Assembly: GCA_015486475.1 (NCBI GenBank)
Contig: WFRO01000299.1
Location: forward strand, 1-7,754
Reading direction: 5' to 3'
DNA: 7,754 bases
Origin: Bacteroidales bacterium
Lineage (GTDB): Bacteria > Bacteroidota > Bacteroidia > Bacteroidales > VadinHA17
Every line of letters starts with the position of its first letter. The stretch's first letter is position 1. Made by a program: the position numbers and the translations under genes. Under the pieces are notes generated by a model. The model made no database searches. It was given only the letters and a program-made list of their open reading frames with translations, and was not told the DNA's origin. This document shows, in pieces, positions 6,288 through 7,754 of the stretch.

Positions 6288-7754
6288 CTATTTTTTTACA
6301 TAGAAATCTTTCTTCATATCTCCCACGATCACAGCCATACGGCCGGGTTCCTGGTGTCTTTCCTGATCTGTCCCGACAAATGTAAAATCCGGTTTTTTCA
6401 GGTGGAAATTCACGGTTGTTGATGCTCCGGGCTCCAGATAGATCTTCCGGAAAGCCCTGAGCCTTTTCACCGGAGGTATGACGGAAGCCGTATAATCTTT
6501 CACAAAGAGGTCAATGGAATATTTCCCGGCCCTTTTCCCCTGATTGGTCACCTGGACAGAGACGGAAAGGGTATCGCTGAAGGTGAGCGTATCTCTGCTG
6601 ACATTGAATCCGGTGATGGCAAACCGGCTATAGTTAAGGCCATAGCCAAACGGCCATTGCGGATCGTAATATTTTCCCTCTCTCACAGGAGCATCATAGG
6701 GGATGATGTTACCGGTAAAGCGGGGATAGGAGAAAGGAAGTCTTCCCGAGGGATCGGACCTTCCAAAGAGGGTGTTGGCGATGGCCTCTGCCCCCTTGCT
6801 GCCGGGGCGGTATGCCATGAGGATGGCGTTCAACGAAGGGACGATCTCCCGGATGATGCGCGGACGTCCCTCGGTGAGCACCAGGATCACCGGTTTGCCG
6901 GTGGCTGCCGCCGCCCGGGCCAGGGAGAGTTGATCTTCCGGCAGGGTCAGGTCGTTGATGCTGCCGGGGCTCTCAGCATAGGCATTTTCACCCAGACAAA
7001 GGACAATGGCATCCACATTGCGTGCTTTTTTTCGCACGGCATCAATATCCCTGGCTGTGATCTTCCCGAAATGGGGAGGTGCCACACTGATCACGTTCTT
7101 CTTGCCGTTCAGTTCTTCGAGTGCCTGACGGATATTTTTCGTAACTTTCGGATAGAGCGAATCGATGGTGCCCTGCCAGCAGTAGGACCAGCTACCGTGG
7201 AGAGCAGCCAGTGAGTTTACCGCAGGCCCCGTTAGCAGCAGCTTCGTACCTTTCTTCAGAGGCAGGACGGGATGGCCGTGCAGGGTATCGTTCTTCAGGA
7301 GGGTCATGGTCTCCTCGGCGATCCGTAATGCCAGGGTCCTGTATCCTTGTTTACCGAAATTGGCAAGAGCCTCCGGCTCCGGGAAAGGATCCTCAAAAAG
7401 CCCCAGGCGGTATTTGACGCGCAGGATCCTGCGCACCGCATCATCAATCCGCTCTTCAGAAACCTTACCCTCTTTCACCAACGCAATAAGATCATGATAG
7501 AAAGAGAGGTCATAAGGCACCATGCTCATATCGATACCGGCATTGACAGCCATCATTACAGCTTCCTTATTGTTACGAGCCACATGATGCTGTTTCCACA
7601 GAGCAATGATATCTTCCCAGTCGGTGACCACCAGTCCCTCAAAGCCCAGCTCACCTTTCAGCACATCCGTGATCAGATATTTGCTGGCATGGACCGGCAC
7701 ACCGTTGACGGAGCCCGAGTTGATCATCACCGTGGAGGCACCCTGCTGTATGGC
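6288..7754 (-). CDS. GH3 family beta-glycosidase, N-terminally partial
   Basis: The C-terminal 488 residues of a GH3 exo-glycosidase (beta-glucosidase or beta-xylosidase type). The frame is open to the right edge: codons at 7731-7754 read AIQQGAST and join VMINSGSVNG, a normal internal GH3 segment, so the GTG at 7730 is not the start and most of the TIM barrel is missing. Numbering from the edge: the nucleophile is D45 in VVTDWED (codon 7620-7622). The (alpha/beta)6 domain begins near 150 (TLLKND), with LCLGENAYAESPG near 252-264, where E261 is a good acid/base candidate. SDPSGRLPFSYP and WPFGYGLNYSRF follow, then a fibronectin-III-like domain at about 385-485, ending in DFYVKK and a TAG stop at 6288-6290. 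No type IX sorting tail is present. The aglycone and sugar specificity cannot be read with the N-terminal half absent. The sulfatase follows on the same strand. Confidence 0.93.
   Translation of the reverse strand, partial: AIQQGASTVMINSGSVNGVPVHASKYLITDVLKGELGFEGLVVTDWEDIIALWKQHHVARNNKEAVMMAVNAGIDMSMVPYDLSFYHDLIALVKEGKVSEERIDDAVRRILRVKYRLGLFEDPFPEPEALANFGKQGYRTLALRIAEETMTLLKNDTLHGHPVLPLKKGTKLLLTGPAVNSLAALHGSWSYCWQGTIDSLYPKVTKNIRQALEELNGKKNVISVAPPHFGKITARDIDAVRKKARNVDAIVLCLGENAYAESPGSINDLTLPEDQLSLARAAAATGKPVILVLTEGRPRIIREIVPSLNAILMAYRPGSKGAEAIANTLFGRSDPSGRLPFSYPRFTGNIIPYDAPVREGKYYDPQWPFGYGLNYSRFAITGFNVSRDTLTFSDTLSVSVQVTNQGKRAGKYSIDLFVKDYTASVIPPVKRLRAFRKIYLEPGASTTVNFHLKKPDFTFVGTDQERHQEPGRMAVIVGDMKKDFYVKK

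Noticed and set aside
6657..7214. 185-codon open frame on the + strand
   Set aside because: It is antisense to the GH3 gene in its well-conserved (alpha/beta)6 region; the peptide is low in hydrophobic core patterns and resembles nothing known.
7728..7730. GTG at 7730 as the true start of the GH3 gene
   Set aside because: It falls in the middle of the conserved barrel, just before the nucleophile, and the frame continues to the right edge.
1..7754. tRNA, rRNA, CRISPR array, insertion sequence or phage signature
   Set aside because: I found no cloverleaf-like segment, regular spaced repeats, transposase motifs or terminal inverted repeats; nearly all sequence is occupied by the five genes.

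Overview
The window carries five protein-coding genes, all of carbohydrate-processing type. They read as part of a polysaccharide-degradation locus of a Bacteroidota (Bacteroidetes) bacterium. The strongest taxonomic clue is the C-terminal type IX secretion sorting domain on the gene at 2482-4650, a secretion route essentially confined to that phylum. Absence of clear Shine-Dalgarno sequences and a TAnnTTTG promoter-type box upstream of that gene fit the same assignment. Genus cannot be told from the sequence.

Layout from left to right: (1) a GH39-type glycoside hydrolase on the + strand, whose 5' end lies beyond the left edge, ends at 1268. (2) A Tat-exported aldo/keto reductase on the - strand (1312-2280) converges on it. 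(3) A roughly 200-base intergenic region (2281-2481) separates the divergent starts of the reductase and the next gene; it holds a candidate promoter box and a small hairpin. (4) A 722-residue secreted protein on the + strand (2482-4650) has an NPCBM carbohydrate-binding domain, a probable six-hairpin glycosidase domain and a type IX sorting tail. (5) A short convergent spacer (4651-4703) with small inverted repeats precedes a Cys-type S1 sulfatase on the - strand (4704-6134). (6) A 153-base gap with a hairpin separates it from a GH3 beta-glycosidase, also on the - strand (6288 to the right edge), whose N-terminal part is outside the window. GH3 is upstream of the sulfatase and the two may be co-transcribed.

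Together the genes suggest extracytoplasmic breakdown of a sulfated heteropolysaccharide or glycoconjugate: the sulfatase removes sulfate esters, the NPCBM protein binds and perhaps trims polymer or oligomers, and the GH39 and GH3 enzymes release sugars from non-reducing ends. The exported aldo/keto reductase may act on a released or oxidised sugar, but its substrate and its cofactor supply outside the cytoplasm are unknown. No SusC/SusD pair, regulator or transporter is in the window, so the target glycan cannot be named. No RNA gene, CRISPR array, insertion sequence or other mobile element was recognised.

I see no previously undescribed system with confidence. The best leads are the unassigned catalytic domain of the NPCBM protein, the Tat-exported reductase inside a glycan locus, and the clearly more A+T-rich composition of the GH39 gene compared with the other four.
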